Positions 42,393 to 54,734 of a DNA stretch of 64,000 nucleotides are shown here, one piece after another. Source of the stretch: Pantoea sp. A4. GTDB lineage: Bacteria > Pseudomonadota > Gammaproteobacteria > Enterobacterales > Enterobacteriaceae. The position numbers and the translations under genes were made by a program. The notes under the pieces are model-generated. The model saw only the letters and a list, made by a program, of their open reading frames with translations. It was not told where the DNA came from and ran no database searches. Within the stretch, counting starts at the first letter, position 1. Every line of letters starts with the position of its first letter. The stretch spans positions 22,429-86,428 of the forward strand of contig NZ_ALXE01000024.1 of assembly GCF_000295955.2 (NCBI RefSeq), given 5' to 3'.

Positions 42393-43775
42393 TTAAACAG
42401 GTTTAACGCCTGCGGCGATCAGTGCCTGTTCAAATTTATCCAGGAAGATGTTGAGCTCTTCATTGGTGATCAGCAGCGAAGGCAGCAGACGCAGCACACA
42501 ACCACCACGACCACCACGCTCCAGGATCAGACCCGCTTCGAAGCACTTCTTCTGCACCAGCGCAGAGAGATCGCCATCAGCCGGGTAGCAACCCATGTGG
42601 TCCTGAGCTTCGTTTGGTTTAACGAACTCGATACCAATCATCAGGCCCAGACCACGGATGTGGCCCATTACCGGGAAGCGTTTCTGCAGGTCGGCCAGTT
42701 TGCCTTTCAGCCACTCACCTTGTTCTGCTACTTTGCCCGCAATGTTCTGCTCTTTCAGCAGCTTCAGCGTGGTCAGGCCGGTAGCCATTGCCAGCTGGTT
42801 GCCACGGAAAGTACCGGTGTGGTGGCCAGGTGACCAGGCATCGAACTGCTTTTTGATACCCAGTACAGCCAGTGGCAGACCGCCACCTACAGCTTTCGAC
42901 ATCACGATGATGTCTGGCTGAATGCCAGCGTGTTCGAAGGCGAAGAACTTACCAGTACGTGCAAAGCCAGCCTGAACTTCATCGATGATCAGCAGAATGC
43001 CGTGCTCCTGCGTCACTTTACGGATGCGTTGCAGCCACTCAACTGGGGCTGGGTTCACACCACCTTCACCCTGAACGGCTTCCAGAATCACGGCCGCAGG
43101 TTTGCGTACGCCACTCTCAACGTCGTTGATCAGGTTTTCGAAGTAGTAAGTTGCCGCTTTCACGCCAGCTTCACCACCGATGCCAAACGGGCAGCGGTAC
43201 AGGTGTGGGTAAGGCATGAACTGCACTTCTGGCATCATGCCGTCTACCGCTTCTTTCGGCGACAGGTTACCGGTGACTGACAGCGCACCGTGAGTCATAC
43301 CGTGGTAACCGCCTGAGAAGCTGATAACGCCAGCGCGGCCAGTGACCTTTTTCGCCAGCTTCAGTGCCGCTTCAACAGCATCGGCGCCAGATGGGCCGGT
43401 AAACTGCAGGCAGTATTCTTTACCTTCGCCTGGCAGCTGTGCCAGCAGGTATTCAGAGAACGCATCTTTTAACGGCGTTGTCAGATCGAGAGTATGTAAC
43501 GGCAAGCCGCTGGTAATGACATTTTGGATACTCTGCAGTACGTCCGGGTGGTTGTGGCCTAAAGCCAACGTGCCAGCACCGGCCAGGCAGTCAAGATATT
43601 GTTTATTCTCAACATCCGTGATCCATACTCCTTGCGCTTGCGCGATGGCTAAAGGCAATTTACGTGGATAACTTCGTACATTTGATTCAAATTCAGCCTG
43701 ACGGGCCAAATAAGTCTCGTTGTTACGGTTTGCAGAATTAGCTTCTAAAGTGTCAATACGGACTTTATCCGTCAT
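42393..43775 (-). CDS. dat: Diaminobutyrate--2-oxoglutarate aminotransferase
   Basis: 460-residue class III PLP aminotransferase. PLP Lys294 in V-M-S-K-A-V-G-G-G, preceded by [15 protein letters not shown]. Makes L-2,4-diaminobutyrate from aspartate semialdehyde and glutamate. Two ATGs in tandem (43778 and 43775); either is possible behind AGGAGA. A good sigma-70 promoter lies about 85 bases upstream. Confidence 0.94.
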   Translation of the reverse strand: MTDKVRIDTLEANSANRNNETYLARQAEFESNVRSYPRKLPLAIAQAQGVWITDVENKQYLDCLAGAGTLALGHNHPDVLQSIQNVITSGLPLHTLDLTTPLKDAFSEYLLAQLPGEGKEYCLQFTGPSGADAVEAALKLAKKVTGRAGVISFSGGYHGMTHGALSVTGNLSPKEAVDGMMPEVQFMPYPHLYRCPFGIGGEAGVKAATYYFENLINDVESGVRKPAAVILEAVQGEGGVNPAPVEWLQRIRKVTQEHGILLIIDEVQAGFARTGKFFAFEHAGIQPDIIVMSKAVGGGLPLAVLGIKKQFDAWSPGHHTGTFRGNQLAMATGLTTLKLLKEQNIAGKVAEQGEWLKGKLADLQKRFPVMGHIRGLGLMIGIEFVKPNEAQDHMGCYPADGDLSALVQKKCFEAGLILERGGRGGCVLRLLPSLLITNEELNIFLDKFEQALIAAGVKPV

Positions 43776-44237
43776 CATATCTCTCCTACAACCAAGGCTT
43801 CGTGATACGCCCCAATTGAATAATTGAATTAAAAGTAACCGATTAGGTAAAAAGCGCGGCCAATATAAGGCTTCTTTGCTTTAGGCTCAATACATTCTTT
43901 AAAAAATGCCTTTTTTTTATAGCTATCAATGAGTTGTTGATAAAATGACCGCTGTAAAACGCCGGGGAAATGTTACTTTATGGTTAATATTGCACGCTTG
44001 TTAAGTGTGGTTTTAACCTGTTGTCGTAAGTAAAGATGAGAATAAACAGCAGCTTCTGGCCGTCAGGAGATAAATAATCGTAATAAATACAGGGGGATTG
44101 ATAGCGTGTGATTAACAATGCTTATTGGTTTTATGTTTTAGCCCTGCGTGCTGTTTTAGCGTTAGAAGAGGGTAAATTGGCAGGGCTGTAAATAAGGATT
44201 TCCAGTCACGGCATTGTTACGCATTATTACAGGCGCT
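43776..44237. other. Intergenic region upstream of dat
   Basis: About 460 AT-rich bases with the dat promoter at 43862-43890 and poly-T/poly-A patches near 43900-43920. No gene seen; no clear terminator for ygjP. Confidence 0.5.
43862..43890 (-). promoter_or_regulatory. Sigma-70 promoter of dat-ddc
   Basis: Reading the minus strand, TTGAGC (43890-43885), a 17-base spacer and TATATT (43867-43862). Four of six and five of six consensus matches at optimal spacing, with a leader of about 80 bases before the dat start. Confidence 0.6.
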
Positions 44238-44741
44238 TCAGGCCGCGTTCCCCTTGAGTGCCTGATCCGTCATCCACAGGCGGGCATCGAACTCTAACTG
44301 ATGATAATCCGGTTCCATATGGCAGCAGAGTTGATAGAACGCCTTATCGTGGTTCTTCTCTTTGAGGTGTGCCAGCTCATGCACCACGATCATACGCAGA
44401 AAAGGTTCTGGGGCCTGGCGGAAGAAGGTCGAGATGCGGATTTCAGCTTTGGCTTTCAGCTGGTTTCCTTGCTGACGCGAAATGGCAGTATGTAACCCTA
44501 GCGCGTGTTGCATAACCTTGATTTTATTATCCCACTGCACTTTGCTGAGCGGTGCCGCCTTGCGCATAAAACGGTTTTTAAAATCCAGCGTGTAGTCGTA
44601 CAGCGCTTTATCACTGCTGATCTCATGACGTCCTGGATAGCGTTTTTGCAGCACTTCGCTGAGGCGCTGCTGATCGATCAGCGTTTGCACCTGCGTGAGG
44701 AGATGTGCGGGGTAGCCTTGCAGGTAAATAAGCGAGGACAT
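44238..44741 (-). CDS. ygjP: M48-like metallopeptidase family protein YgjP (DUF45)
   Basis: 167 residues, same family and length as E. coli YgjP. The zinc motif H-E-L-A-H is at residues 121-125, with a third His in K-N-H-D-K-A-F. Annotated in E. coli as a putative UTP pyrophosphatase/metallopeptidase; activity not settled. Start at 44741 (M-S-S-L-I-Y-L-Q-G) matches the family; the frame upstream to 44795 is not conserved. Confidence 0.88.
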   Translation of the reverse strand: MSSLIYLQGYPAHLLTQVQTLIDQQRLSEVLQKRYPGRHEISSDKALYDYTLDFKNRFMRKAAPLSKVQWDNKIKVMQHALGLHTAISRQQGNQLKAKAEIRISTFFRQAPEPFLRMIVVHELAHLKEKNHDKAFYQLCCHMEPDYHQLEFDARLWMTDQALKGNAA

Positions 44742-44784
44742 GAGGTTCCAGTAGCCGTAATGAAGAGGGGGATTAGCATAACAT

Positions 44785-44809
44785 GAGACCGGCAAAGTTT
44801 GCCGGTCTC
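44785..44809. repeat. Near-perfect palindrome between ygjP and the orphan LRR-like gene
   Basis: AGACCGGCAA / TTGCCGGTCT with a three-base loop. No T tract either way; likely a terminator hairpin for the orphan gene on the minus strand or a protein-binding site. Confidence 0.45.
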
Positions 44810-44815
44810 TGTGAT

Positions 44816-45826
44816 CTATCGGGTATGACGTTTCATATCTAAATCGCTAATGGCCTGTTCCAGTCGCTCATCATCAACCATCAACCGGGTGTCATGCTGA
44901 TCAAAGTCGCTGTCTGGATGTTCATCCTCGAGAAACAGCCCGATATCGGTAACAAAGCTGTTTAGTGTTTTGTTACGGCTGGCGATGTCTAACCCTTCAC
45001 AGCAGCTCTTTTGCGAGAAGAAGAGCTGTGCCGCAACGAAATGGCTATGGATATTTTCCCGTGTGAGTGTGGCAAAGTCTTCCCTGGGGAGTTTATCCAG
45101 CACGGTGGCAATCCGGATGCTTAAGCCAGAGAGCGTGTTATCCCGCACTTCAGCCGCGTGAGCTTTCAGTAAATTGACGATGCTGGCTTTGGGGGCGAAT
45201 TTTCCCTCACTCCAGCTGCGATCAAGGCTGTCCTGATAGGCTTTGGCAACGTTTAACGGGTCGCTGTTACTGCGGAGCAGGCGTTCTGGCGGCGGAGAGG
45301 CTTTGGGCTTTTTAGCCGATGGCTGCTCAACCTCTTGCTGATAACGTTTCGGTGGGGTAATGGTGCGTTTGGGACGCGAGGTAGCAAGGCTGCTGGTGGA
45401 TTCTGTTGTGGTTTTTTCATCAGAGAGAACCACGCGGAAACTGGCCTTCTGGGGGTGTGATGCCAGAATGCGCCCCAGTTCTCCAGCCAGGGGACGATCG
45501 CAAAACAGTGTACCGGCCTGCATCTGTTCAAACAGGCCAGCGGGGAGGTGAGTGAGCTGGGGGTTCCCGCTGAAATCGACTGTAGCAACCTGTGAACTCA
45601 GCGTGATGTCTGGCAGTGAGGACAAATTACGGTGGGCAAGATTCAGTGTCGGTGAAGGTGAGGTTTGCTGCTGTAAAAAAAGCTCAGCAGCGTGAAAAGC
45701 CTGCAAAGAGCCCGTGGACATCTGTTCGCTACGCCAGGCAATGATCTTCTCGCGGTCGCTGTGGTTATCTTCTTTGGGCGGTATGTGGGTGCTGGAAACG
45801 GGGGCTGGTGTGGTTAATTTGATCAT
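44816..45826 (-). CDS. Orphan protein with a short LRR-like stretch (effector-like)
   Basis: 336 residues, not recognised as a named family. Residues about 60-105 read like one and a half leucine-rich repeats (L-N-L-A-H-R-N-L-S-S-L-P-D and G-N-P-Q-L-T-H-L-P), the pattern that starts the LRR block of IpaH/SspH effectors. The middle (about 130-185) is rich in Ser, Pro, Lys and probably disordered, with a K-K-P-K-type basic patch; the C-terminal half is helical and ends in a very acidic segment. No signal peptide or membrane segment. It lies between ygjP and rlmG, which are neighbours in E. coli. ATG at 45826 chosen; a GTG at 45835 is possible. Confidence 0.7.
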   Translation of the reverse strand: MIKLTTPAPVSSTHIPPKEDNHSDREKIIAWRSEQMSTGSLQAFHAAELFLQQQTSPSPTLNLAHRNLSSLPDITLSSQVATVDFSGNPQLTHLPAGLFEQMQAGTLFCDRPLAGELGRILASHPQKASFRVVLSDEKTTTESTSSLATSRPKRTITPPKRYQQEVEQPSAKKPKASPPPERLLRSNSDPLNVAKAYQDSLDRSWSEGKFAPKASIVNLLKAHAAEVRDNTLSGLSIRIATVLDKLPREDFATLTRENIHSHFVAAQLFFSQKSCCEGLDIASRNKTLNSFVTDIGLFLEDEHPDSDFDQHDTRLMVDDERLEQAISDLDMKRHTR

Positions 45827-46060
45827 GCAGTTCACTCATTTTATTAAGAATTGCTGTGTAGGTAGCTGAGCGTCAGCCAGCAGCGAGTTGCGCGCCGCCG
45901 TCAGAGTGAGTGTTTTTCATGCGCGGAGAATTCATTTTGATGGCAGAAAGATCATCGTTGTCATAGACGCACGATTAGAGATCCGGCGGGAAAGGCAGTA
46001 TACTGCGCGCCCCTTTTAGCGGGGTTACTATTCAACCACCTGTGCCATGTCGGAGATCTC

Positions 46061-47179
46061 ATGAGCCAACTTGACCTGAACGATCGCTCGCTCGTTCTGC
46101 ATCGTTTTCCGTTAATGCGCGAAGAGAGCCCGCTCCAGGCGTGGGATGCCGCCGATGAATATCTGCTGCAGCAGGAACTGCCTGCTGGCCCAGTGCTGAT
46201 CTTCAACGACAGCTTCGGTGCATTAACCACCGCATTGGCCGATCGCGAAGTGTGGCAAATCAGTGATTCCTGGTTAAGTCAGCAGGCCACGCGCCAGAAC
46301 TTGCAGATGAATCAGTTAGATGACTCCCGCGTCACCTTCCTTAGTAGCCTGGATGCATTGCCCGCATCGCCTGCGGTGGTGCTGATTAAAGTGCCAAAAA
46401 CCCTCGCGCTGCTGGAACAACAGCTGTATGCACTGCGCCAGGTGGTAACGCCTGAGACGGTGATCCTTGCGGGCGCTCGTGCGAAAGAGATCCATAACTC
46501 CACGCTGCAGCTTTTCGAGAAGTACATCGGTGAAACCAAAACGTCACTGGCATGGAAAAAAGCGCGTCTGATTTACAGTACTTTCTCTAACCCTGCGGTA
46601 CGTGAACTGGCAGACAGCAGCGTCTGGACGCTGGACGGCACCCCGTGGCAGATCCATAACCACGCGAACGTGTTTTCACGCGGTTCGCTGGATGTGGGCG
46701 CGCGCTTCTTCTTACAGCATCTGCCGGACCAGATTGAAGGTGAGATTGTCGATCTCGGCTGTGGTAATGGTGTGATCGGTATGCAGGCGCTGGCGCAGAA
46801 CCCGGAAGCTGAAGTGCACTTCCTTGATGAGTCCTATATGGCGGTGGCTTCCAGCCAGCGTAACGTGGAACTCAACCTGCCGGATGACATGGCGCGCAGC
46901 CATTTCCACGTGAACAACATGCTCAGTGGCTATCCTTCTGACCGTCTGCATGCGGTACTGTGTAACCCGCCGTTCCATCAGCAGCATGCCGTGACCGATC
47001 ACTTAGCGTGGCAGATGTTCCGTGATGCTAAACGCTGCCTGCAACACGGTGGTGAATTGCGCATCGTCGGTAACCGCCACCTGGATTACCACCACAAGCT
47101 GAAGAAGATGTTTGGTAACTGCACCCTGATCGCATCTAACCAGAAGTTTGTCGTCCTGCGTTCCGTAAAACTACGTTAA
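46061..47179 (+). CDS. rlmG: 23S rRNA (guanine1835-N2)-methyltransferase RlmG
   Basis: 372 residues. Class I SAM methyltransferase: motif I is [11 protein letters not shown] (about residue 230) and the catalytic motif IV is N-P-P-F-H-Q (about 305). N-terminal domain is a degenerate copy of the fold, as in RsmC/RlmG. Methylates N2 of G1835. Converges on fadH. Confidence 0.94.
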   Translation: MSQLDLNDRSLVLHRFPLMREESPLQAWDAADEYLLQQELPAGPVLIFNDSFGALTTALADREVWQISDSWLSQQATRQNLQMNQLDDSRVTFLSSLDALPASPAVVLIKVPKTLALLEQQLYALRQVVTPETVILAGARAKEIHNSTLQLFEKYIGETKTSLAWKKARLIYSTFSNPAVRELADSSVWTLDGTPWQIHNHANVFSRGSLDVGARFFLQHLPDQIEGEIVDLGCGNGVIGMQALAQNPEAEVHFLDESYMAVASSQRNVELNLPDDMARSHFHVNNMLSGYPSDRLHAVLCNPPFHQQHAVTDHLAWQMFRDAKRCLQHGGELRIVGNRHLDYHHKLKKMFGNCTLIASNQKFVVLRSVKLR

Positions 47180-47190
47180 CGGCGGCTGTG

Positions 47191-47216
47191 GCATTCGGCC
47201 TGGACGTGCCGAATGC
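47191..47216. terminator. Hairpin between convergent rlmG and fadH
   Basis: Nine-base-pair stem GCATTCGGC / GCCGAATGC, loop of eight bases, no T tract. It ends right at the fadH stop codon. Confidence 0.4.
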
Positions 47217-49618
<2,402 letters not shown>

Positions 49619-50428
49619 ATGCATAAAACGTCAAGCTTTATGGCCTGTGGAGTGGCAGTGCTGCTGCTGGCTGGCTGTGCGCAGCCTTCGCAGCAGCAGG
49701 CTAATCAGCAACTGGCACAGCAATCTGTGATGGCTGCGAACTGGTTCCAACAGTCGGGTGAGTATCAGGCATTAACCTGGCAGGCGTTTAATCTGGCGCA
49801 GGTTTCCTTCGACCAGGCGTCCTCGTTAGATGGCAAACCGAAAGCGGTGATTGTTGATCTGGATGAAACCATGCTGGATAACAGCGCCTACAGTGCGTGG
49901 CAGGCGCAGCACGGCCAGCCGTTCACGGATAAAACCTGGTCTGCCTGGACTCAGGCAAAACAAGCGCTGGCGGTGCCGGGCGCGGTGGCTTTTGCACAAC
50001 ATGTGGATTCCCATGGCGGCACCGTATTTTATGTCTCCAATCGTGCACAGCAGGACTTTGCGGCGACCGTGGCGAATATGCAGCAGCTTGGCTTCCCGCG
50101 TGCGAATGCAGAAACAGTGCGGCTCAGCAGCGGCAACAGCAACAAACAGGAGCGGTTTGATGCGATCAAAAAAGCGGGTTACAACGTTGTGTTGTATGTC
50201 GGTGATAACCTGAATGACTTTGGCGGGGCCACCTGGCATCAGGATAACCGTCAACGACGCGCATTTGTGGCCAGCAACCATGCGCGTTTCGGTACCCAGT
50301 TTATCATCCTGCCGAATCCATTGTATGGCGACTGGGAAAGTGGCCTGGCTGCGGGCTATAACAAATTAACGCCGCAGCAGAAGCTGCAAGTTCGTGAAGA
50401 AAACCTGCGCAGCTGGAACGGCAAATAA
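49619..50428 (+). CDS. 5'-nucleotidase, lipoprotein e(P4) family (class C acid phosphatase)
   Basis: 269 residues. Lipobox L-L-L-A-G-C puts the lipidated Cys at residue 20. HAD motif I is V-D-L-D-E-T-M-L-D-N (Asp80 and Asp82) and motif III/IV is V-G-D-N-L-N-D-F. This is the class C (e(P4)/Hel) form, not the class B AphA. Dephosphorylates nucleotides such as NMN at the outer membrane, a route to NAD precursors in Haemophilus. ATG at 49619 follows AAGG by eight bases; a TTG one codon earlier is in frame. Confidence 0.88.
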   Translation: MHKTSSFMACGVAVLLLAGCAQPSQQQANQQLAQQSVMAANWFQQSGEYQALTWQAFNLAQVSFDQASSLDGKPKAVIVDLDETMLDNSAYSAWQAQHGQPFTDKTWSAWTQAKQALAVPGAVAFAQHVDSHGGTVFYVSNRAQQDFAATVANMQQLGFPRANAETVRLSSGNSNKQERFDAIKKAGYNVVLYVGDNLNDFGGATWHQDNRQRRAFVASNHARFGTQFIILPNPLYGDWESGLAAGYNKLTPQQKLQVREENLRSWNGK

Positions 50429-50642
50429 GTGCATTTGGTTTGAGCGCTGGGGTGGCATATTCGTCTCAGCCCTGCAGCTCAGCAACCCAGAGTGTAAAAT
50501 CCCAGTTTTTTCGCATAAAATCGGATATCGCGGATATCCGATTTTATTTAAGCGGGCATACTTAACGCGTTTTTTATTTCCCACTGGAGCGGGTGGGAGT
50601 CGGATCCAGGCAGTGAATCCTTCTGGTTACAGGGTTGAACCT

Positions 50643-52061
50643 ATGCGCGTTAAGTTGTTTGAAGAGCACACAACGAAGAAAAATGTCCTTCTGCTGTACT
50701 TCACTACACTGCTGTTCTGTTTTGTTGGCAGCCATCTGCGTATTCCACAAGAGCTGTCACTGTTCTGGCCGGTCAACGCCATCATTAGTGGCCTGTTGAT
50801 CCGTAATCCTTTCCTGCATAGCCTGCGTTATTACTGCGTTATTTTTGCTGCCATGGTGTTTAACGACACCGTGTTCTCGGGCTGGGCGCTGCAAGCGGTG
50901 ACATTAAACATTGCTAACATGCTGTTTATTGTGACGATGGTTTCTATGCTGGTGCGCCATTTCCAGTCACGGCAGGGCAGCCTGTTGGTTAACAAGGCGC
51001 TGCGTATTTTCCCTGCCTGTCTGGTGGCTGCTCTGGTTTGTGCGGGTTGGGGCGCTTTAGCGCAAGGGCAACTGAGTTACATCACCTTTGCCACCGCCTG
51101 GGGGGACTGGTTCAGCGAGCAGTTCTCAACCGGGCTGATGCTGCTGCCGTTTCTCCTGACGCGGAGCTGGAATACATTTTTATCGCGTTCGCTGTTCTAC
51201 CCCTCGCGCTTGCTACCGCTGCTGAGCGTGGTCATTTCACTCACCGTGGGTGCCCTGATTGGCGGAGCCGGGAGCCTGACGTTCCCGCTGCCAGCACTGA
51301 TTTGGTGTGCGATTGTGCTGCCAGTCCCTTTGACCAATTTAATCATCCTGTTAACCGGCATCACGGAGATCATTCTGGTGGCGCATGGGGTGATGAATAT
51401 TCAGGGGGAAGATGGCGTATTACCCCTTAGCCGCCTGACATCCGCCCGTCTGGGGGTGGCTACGGTCGCCATCAGCCCATTAATTGTTGCCGTCACGATG
51501 GAAACCATTCGTCAGCTTAATCAGCGGCTGGCGCTGCGCGCGAATTATGATTTCCTGACGCGCCTGCTTTCCCGCTCTGGCTTATACGAAGTGCTAAAAG
51601 ATAAGCCGTTTACTCCGCAGCGAAAAACCGGCGTCATCCTGTTGGACGTCGACTATTTCAAGTCGATCAATGACAGTTTTGGTCATCATGCAGGTGATGA
51701 AGTGCTGGAGCAAATAGCCCGGAGAATCGAGCATCAGTCAGCCGCGGGAGACTGGGTTTGTCGTTTTGGTGGTGAGGAGTTTGTGGTGGTGGTGGATGAG
51801 CCACAAGCCAACGAACTCTACCTACTGGCAGAACGTATTCGTCAGTCCGTGGTGGCGGAGAAGTTCTGGGTACAGGGCAATACGGCGACGGTAACGGTGA
51901 GTATTGGTCTGGCGCAGGATGGAGCTTGCCAGGATCGTGACTGGCAGAGCCATATTCATCGGTTAATTACCGCAGCAGACAAAAACCTCTATCTCTCGAA
52001 ACGTAATGGCCGCAATCAGACCTCGCCAGCACAGTTGCCTGTGACTAGCGAGGTAGCCTGA
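50643..52061 (+). CDS. Diguanylate cyclase with MASE1-like membrane sensor
   Basis: 472 residues. The N-terminal 290 residues hold eight or more hydrophobic segments of MASE1 type, a short linker follows, and the GGDEF domain covers about 300-460 with the active motif F-G-G-E-E-F at 375-380 and D-V-D-Y-F-K-S-I-N-D. The inhibitory R-x-x-D site is missing (A-A-G-D at that place), so c-di-GMP feedback is unlikely. The start at 50643 (M-R-V-K-L-F) was preferred; the frame runs back to 50394, overlapping the phosphatase gene, without transmembrane or domain content. Confidence 0.85.
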   Translation: MRVKLFEEHTTKKNVLLLYFTTLLFCFVGSHLRIPQELSLFWPVNAIISGLLIRNPFLHSLRYYCVIFAAMVFNDTVFSGWALQAVTLNIANMLFIVTMVSMLVRHFQSRQGSLLVNKALRIFPACLVAALVCAGWGALAQGQLSYITFATAWGDWFSEQFSTGLMLLPFLLTRSWNTFLSRSLFYPSRLLPLLSVVISLTVGALIGGAGSLTFPLPALIWCAIVLPVPLTNLIILLTGITEIILVAHGVMNIQGEDGVLPLSRLTSARLGVATVAISPLIVAVTMETIRQLNQRLALRANYDFLTRLLSRSGLYEVLKDKPFTPQRKTGVILLDVDYFKSINDSFGHHAGDEVLEQIARRIEHQSAAGDWVCRFGGEEFVVVVDEPQANELYLLAERIRQSVVAEKFWVQGNTATVTVSIGLAQDGACQDRDWQSHIHRLITAADKNLYLSKRNGRNQTSPAQLPVTSEVA

Positions 52062-52065
52062 GGAT

Positions 52066-52089
52066 GAAGCCTGAGTCAACACAGGCTTC
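52066..52089. terminator. Hairpin between the GGDEF gene and ddlA
   Basis: GAAGCCTG / CAGGCTTC, eight base pairs, eight-base loop, between two convergent stops. No T tract. Confidence 0.4.
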
Positions 52090-52094
52090 CCCTA

Positions 52095-53189
52095 TCAGAC
52101 GCTGCTTTTTAACTGCGACTGCTGCTGATGGCGCTCCAGCGCCAGGTCAATCAGGCGGCTGATCAGATCCTGATAACTCACGCCTGCCGCCTGCCACAGC
52201 TTGGGATACATGCTGATATTGGTGAACCCCGGCAAAGTATTGACTTCATTGACGATAATCTCACCTTGTTCCGTGAGGAACACATCAACGCGCGCCATAC
52301 CGAAGCACTCCAGTACGCTGAAGGCTTTCACTGCCAGTGAGCGGATCGCTTCGCTGGTGTCAGTCGGTAGCTGAGCAGGAGCCACCACTTCTGCACCGCT
52401 GGCGTTAATGTACTTGGTGTCGTAAGCATAGAAGGCATCGTGTACCACGATTTCGCCACAGGGGCTGGCTTCTGGCTGCTCGTTACCCAGCACAGCGCAC
52501 TCAATTTCTCGTCCCTTAATGCCTTTTTCAATCAGGACTTTGCGATCGAAAGTAAAGGCCAGGTCCAGCGCCTGATCCAATTCTTGCTGGCTGGAGACTT
52601 TGCTCACGCCCACGGATGAGCCCTGGTTAGCTGGCTTAACAAACAGCGGGAAACCAAACTCAGCTACCAGCGCATCTTTATCCAGCGAATGACGTTGAGC
52701 CTGAGTCACAGCGACCCAAGGCGCGACAGCAATGCCTGCATCACGCAGCAGACGTTTGGTGAAGTCTTTATCCATGCTGACGGCGGAGCCCAGAACATCA
52801 GAGCCAACAAACGGCAGATTGGCTACACGCAGTAATCCCTGCAATGAGCCATCTTCGCCCAATGTCCCATGAACGATGGGAAAGACAACATCGACCTGAC
52901 TTAACGGATGAGCATCATGACTGGTGATCAACTGCTGCCCGGTTTTACCCGGAACGAGGGCAATGTGTTCACCGCTCTGATTGAGGGCAATACGCTGCGG
53001 GTCCTGCGGATTAAGCAGATAGGTTGAGGCATCGTTACGGTGCCACTGGCCTTGTTTATCAATACCGAGAAGCTCCACATCGAAGCGTGATTTATCAATG
53101 GCTTCCAGGATGTTTTTGGCAGATTGTAATGAGACTTCATGCTCAGCAGACTTCCCACCAAACACAATCCCCACACGCAGTTTACTCAT
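52095..53189 (-). CDS. ddlA: D-alanine--D-alanine ligase A
   Basis: 364-residue ATP-grasp ligase. N-terminal [16 protein letters not shown], the central [13 protein letters not shown] motif and late R-V-D-V-F-L and [10 protein letters not shown] are all present. Joins two D-Ala for peptidoglycan. Length and sequence match DdlA rather than the shorter DdlB. Single gene. Confidence 0.95.
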   Translation of the reverse strand: MSKLRVGIVFGGKSAEHEVSLQSAKNILEAIDKSRFDVELLGIDKQGQWHRNDASTYLLNPQDPQRIALNQSGEHIALVPGKTGQQLITSHDAHPLSQVDVVFPIVHGTLGEDGSLQGLLRVANLPFVGSDVLGSAVSMDKDFTKRLLRDAGIAVAPWVAVTQAQRHSLDKDALVAEFGFPLFVKPANQGSSVGVSKVSSQQELDQALDLAFTFDRKVLIEKGIKGREIECAVLGNEQPEASPCGEIVVHDAFYAYDTKYINASGAEVVAPAQLPTDTSEAIRSLAVKAFSVLECFGMARVDVFLTEQGEIIVNEVNTLPGFTNISMYPKLWQAAGVSYQDLISRLIDLALERHQQQSQLKSSV

Positions 53190-53649
53190 TGCTCGTTATC
53201 CGTATTCTGACGCAAAAATTTAAGATATCACGCCTGTGAGGCGACTTAAGCAGCCGGTTGAAATTCAGAGTGTTGTACCGTGAGAAAACGGGGAAGAGGG
53301 GGATTGTGCGGGGCGAGGGAGGAGGAAATGGAGAGTGCTGAACATGTCTGCTGGCAGGAATAACGCCAGATAACTGACACAAGGAGTGATGGATACGCAT
53401 TTAGTCAGAAAGACAGAAGTGTAACGAGCTGTATTGACCAAATTTCAGCCTAAAAGACAGTAAATACAGTGGTGGAAATGAACTTATCGGTATGCGGATG
53501 AACATATCGCACCAGAGCATGAGGTCGTTCAGATCAACGAAGACCTGATGCTGAGATTTCTTCTTTTCATGCACGCCTGAGAAGAAGAGGATACCGCAAT
53601 TGCGGATTTCACCTCTGGCTGATTAATGAAGTCAATAATGGAGCAGGCA
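53190..53649. other. Intergenic region upstream of ddlA
   Basis: 460 bases, mixed composition, holding the ddlA promoter region and the upstream region of the orphan at 53650. No repeat, RNA or gene recognised. Confidence 0.45.
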
Positions 53650-54063
53650 ATGACTTTTGTATCTCTTACTGCGCGCGTTCGTCGCCGTGGTCGCATTCTA
53701 CACAACCATCACATCACTGCTACACAGAGTCGCCGACTGGACAACGGAACACTGACGCTGAATATCCGCTTTAGTCGTGGATGCATGGAACACACCGGAA
53801 TTGCGCCTGGCGTGCGGGCTGATATCCTCCATGATGCTGATACGGATCTGTGGAAAGTCAAAATCGTGACAAATGGCGGTTTAAGCGTATTTGGTCATAA
53901 AAACCTGGCGGGAGAATACTCATCCTGCGCCATCAGCATTACTTTACAAGAAGGTTTTCCTACTATTTCCTCAGAGAAAAATGAGCGCGTGAAGATGTTT
54001 TCAATCGATGCTGAAACAGTATTACAAGCTGGTGAGGTCACTTTCCGACTTGGTTATATCTGA
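53650..54063 (+). CDS. Hypothetical protein
   Basis: 137 residues, not recognised. No signal peptide or membrane segment. The N-terminal third is basic (A-R-V-R-R-R-G-R-I-L-H-N-H-H), the rest alternates short hydrophobic strands and looks mostly beta, including I-R-F-S-R-G-C-M-E-H-T-G. ATG at 53650 chosen because GGAG is six bases upstream; two earlier in-frame ATGs exist (53626, 53638). A DUF1493-type gene follows after 70 bases on the same strand. Confidence 0.6.
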   Translation: MTFVSLTARVRRRGRILHNHHITATQSRRLDNGTLTLNIRFSRGCMEHTGIAPGVRADILHDADTDLWKVKIVTNGGLSVFGHKNLAGEYSSCAISITLQEGFPTISSEKNERVKMFSIDAETVLQAGEVTFRLGYI

Positions 54064-54133
54064 GTGCAAGTGAGTGATGATTTTTTTGTAGTAATAAAAG
54101 GAACTATTTTTCTGGCCTGTCAGAGAATGCTGC

Positions 54134-54451
54134 GTGTGTAATTATTCTGAGATTGAAGTTCAGGCGTTTATTCGGCAAGCACTGCCTCCGGTTATCACTT
54201 TTACCCTAAGGAATATCACGGTGGGCGAAGACTCACCGTTACAAGACTATTATGAAGTTATTGACCTTATTCTACTGAGTCAAAAGGTGTTCGAGGCGTT
54301 TAACATTGATGCGCAAGGTTTTTCGATAGAGCACTATACTCCTTGGATAGTGAGAGGCTTTTTCGCCCGAAAGCCTGCGGTTAACCTACGTTCTGCACTG
54401 ACTATCGATATGTTTGTGCAGGCCGCACAGCAAGGCTACTGGCCAACATAG
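54134..54451 (+). CDS. DUF1493 family protein (second copy type)
   Basis: 105 residues from a GTG. The C-terminal segment (L-T-I-D-M-F-V-Q-A-A-Q-Q-G-Y-W-P-T) and the central acidic helix (Y-Y-E-V-I-D-L-I-L-L-S) follow DUF1493. It is only weakly similar to the copy at 28525-28887, so this is not a recent duplication. Ribosome site poor. Followed by a strong terminator. Function unknown. Confidence 0.6.
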   Translation: MCNYSEIEVQAFIRQALPPVITFTLRNITVGEDSPLQDYYEVIDLILLSQKVFEAFNIDAQGFSIEHYTPWIVRGFFARKPAVNLRSALTIDMFVQAAQQGYWPT

Positions 54452-54457
54452 CTTAGC

Positions 54458-54483
54458 AAACTGCCCGCGCGGGCAGTTTTTTT
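54458..54483 (+). terminator. Terminator after the second DUF1493-type gene
   Basis: AAACTGCCC / GGGCAGTTT with a GCGC loop and a long T run. Confidence 0.9.
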
Positions 54484-54734
54484 CCGTTATTACCAGCCTT
54501 CTGATAATGACAATTGAAAGGATTTATTTTTCTCTGATTTAGCTTTAGTCAGATATTAAACCCTGTAAAGTCGCGGGTTTTATTGGTAGCAGTGAGTTTT
54601 TTATGCAGAAGTGAATTTTACGCTTTTTTTAATAATGTAAATCCTGCGTGTTTGTGTCATAAAGAAAGGGCAGAGGTATTCTGCATTATGACTTTATTAA
54701 ACCAGTTAATATTTAACCACATGTAGGTGTAATT

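Noticed and set aside
49619..50428. Class B acid phosphatase AphA
   Set aside because: The lipobox and V-D-L-D-E-T-M-L-D-N motif fit the class C e(P4) lipoprotein family; AphA has a cleaved signal and a different motif.
50394..50642. N-terminal extension of the GGDEF protein
   Set aside because: It overlaps the end of the phosphatase gene and crosses a region rich in imperfect repeats without membrane or domain features.
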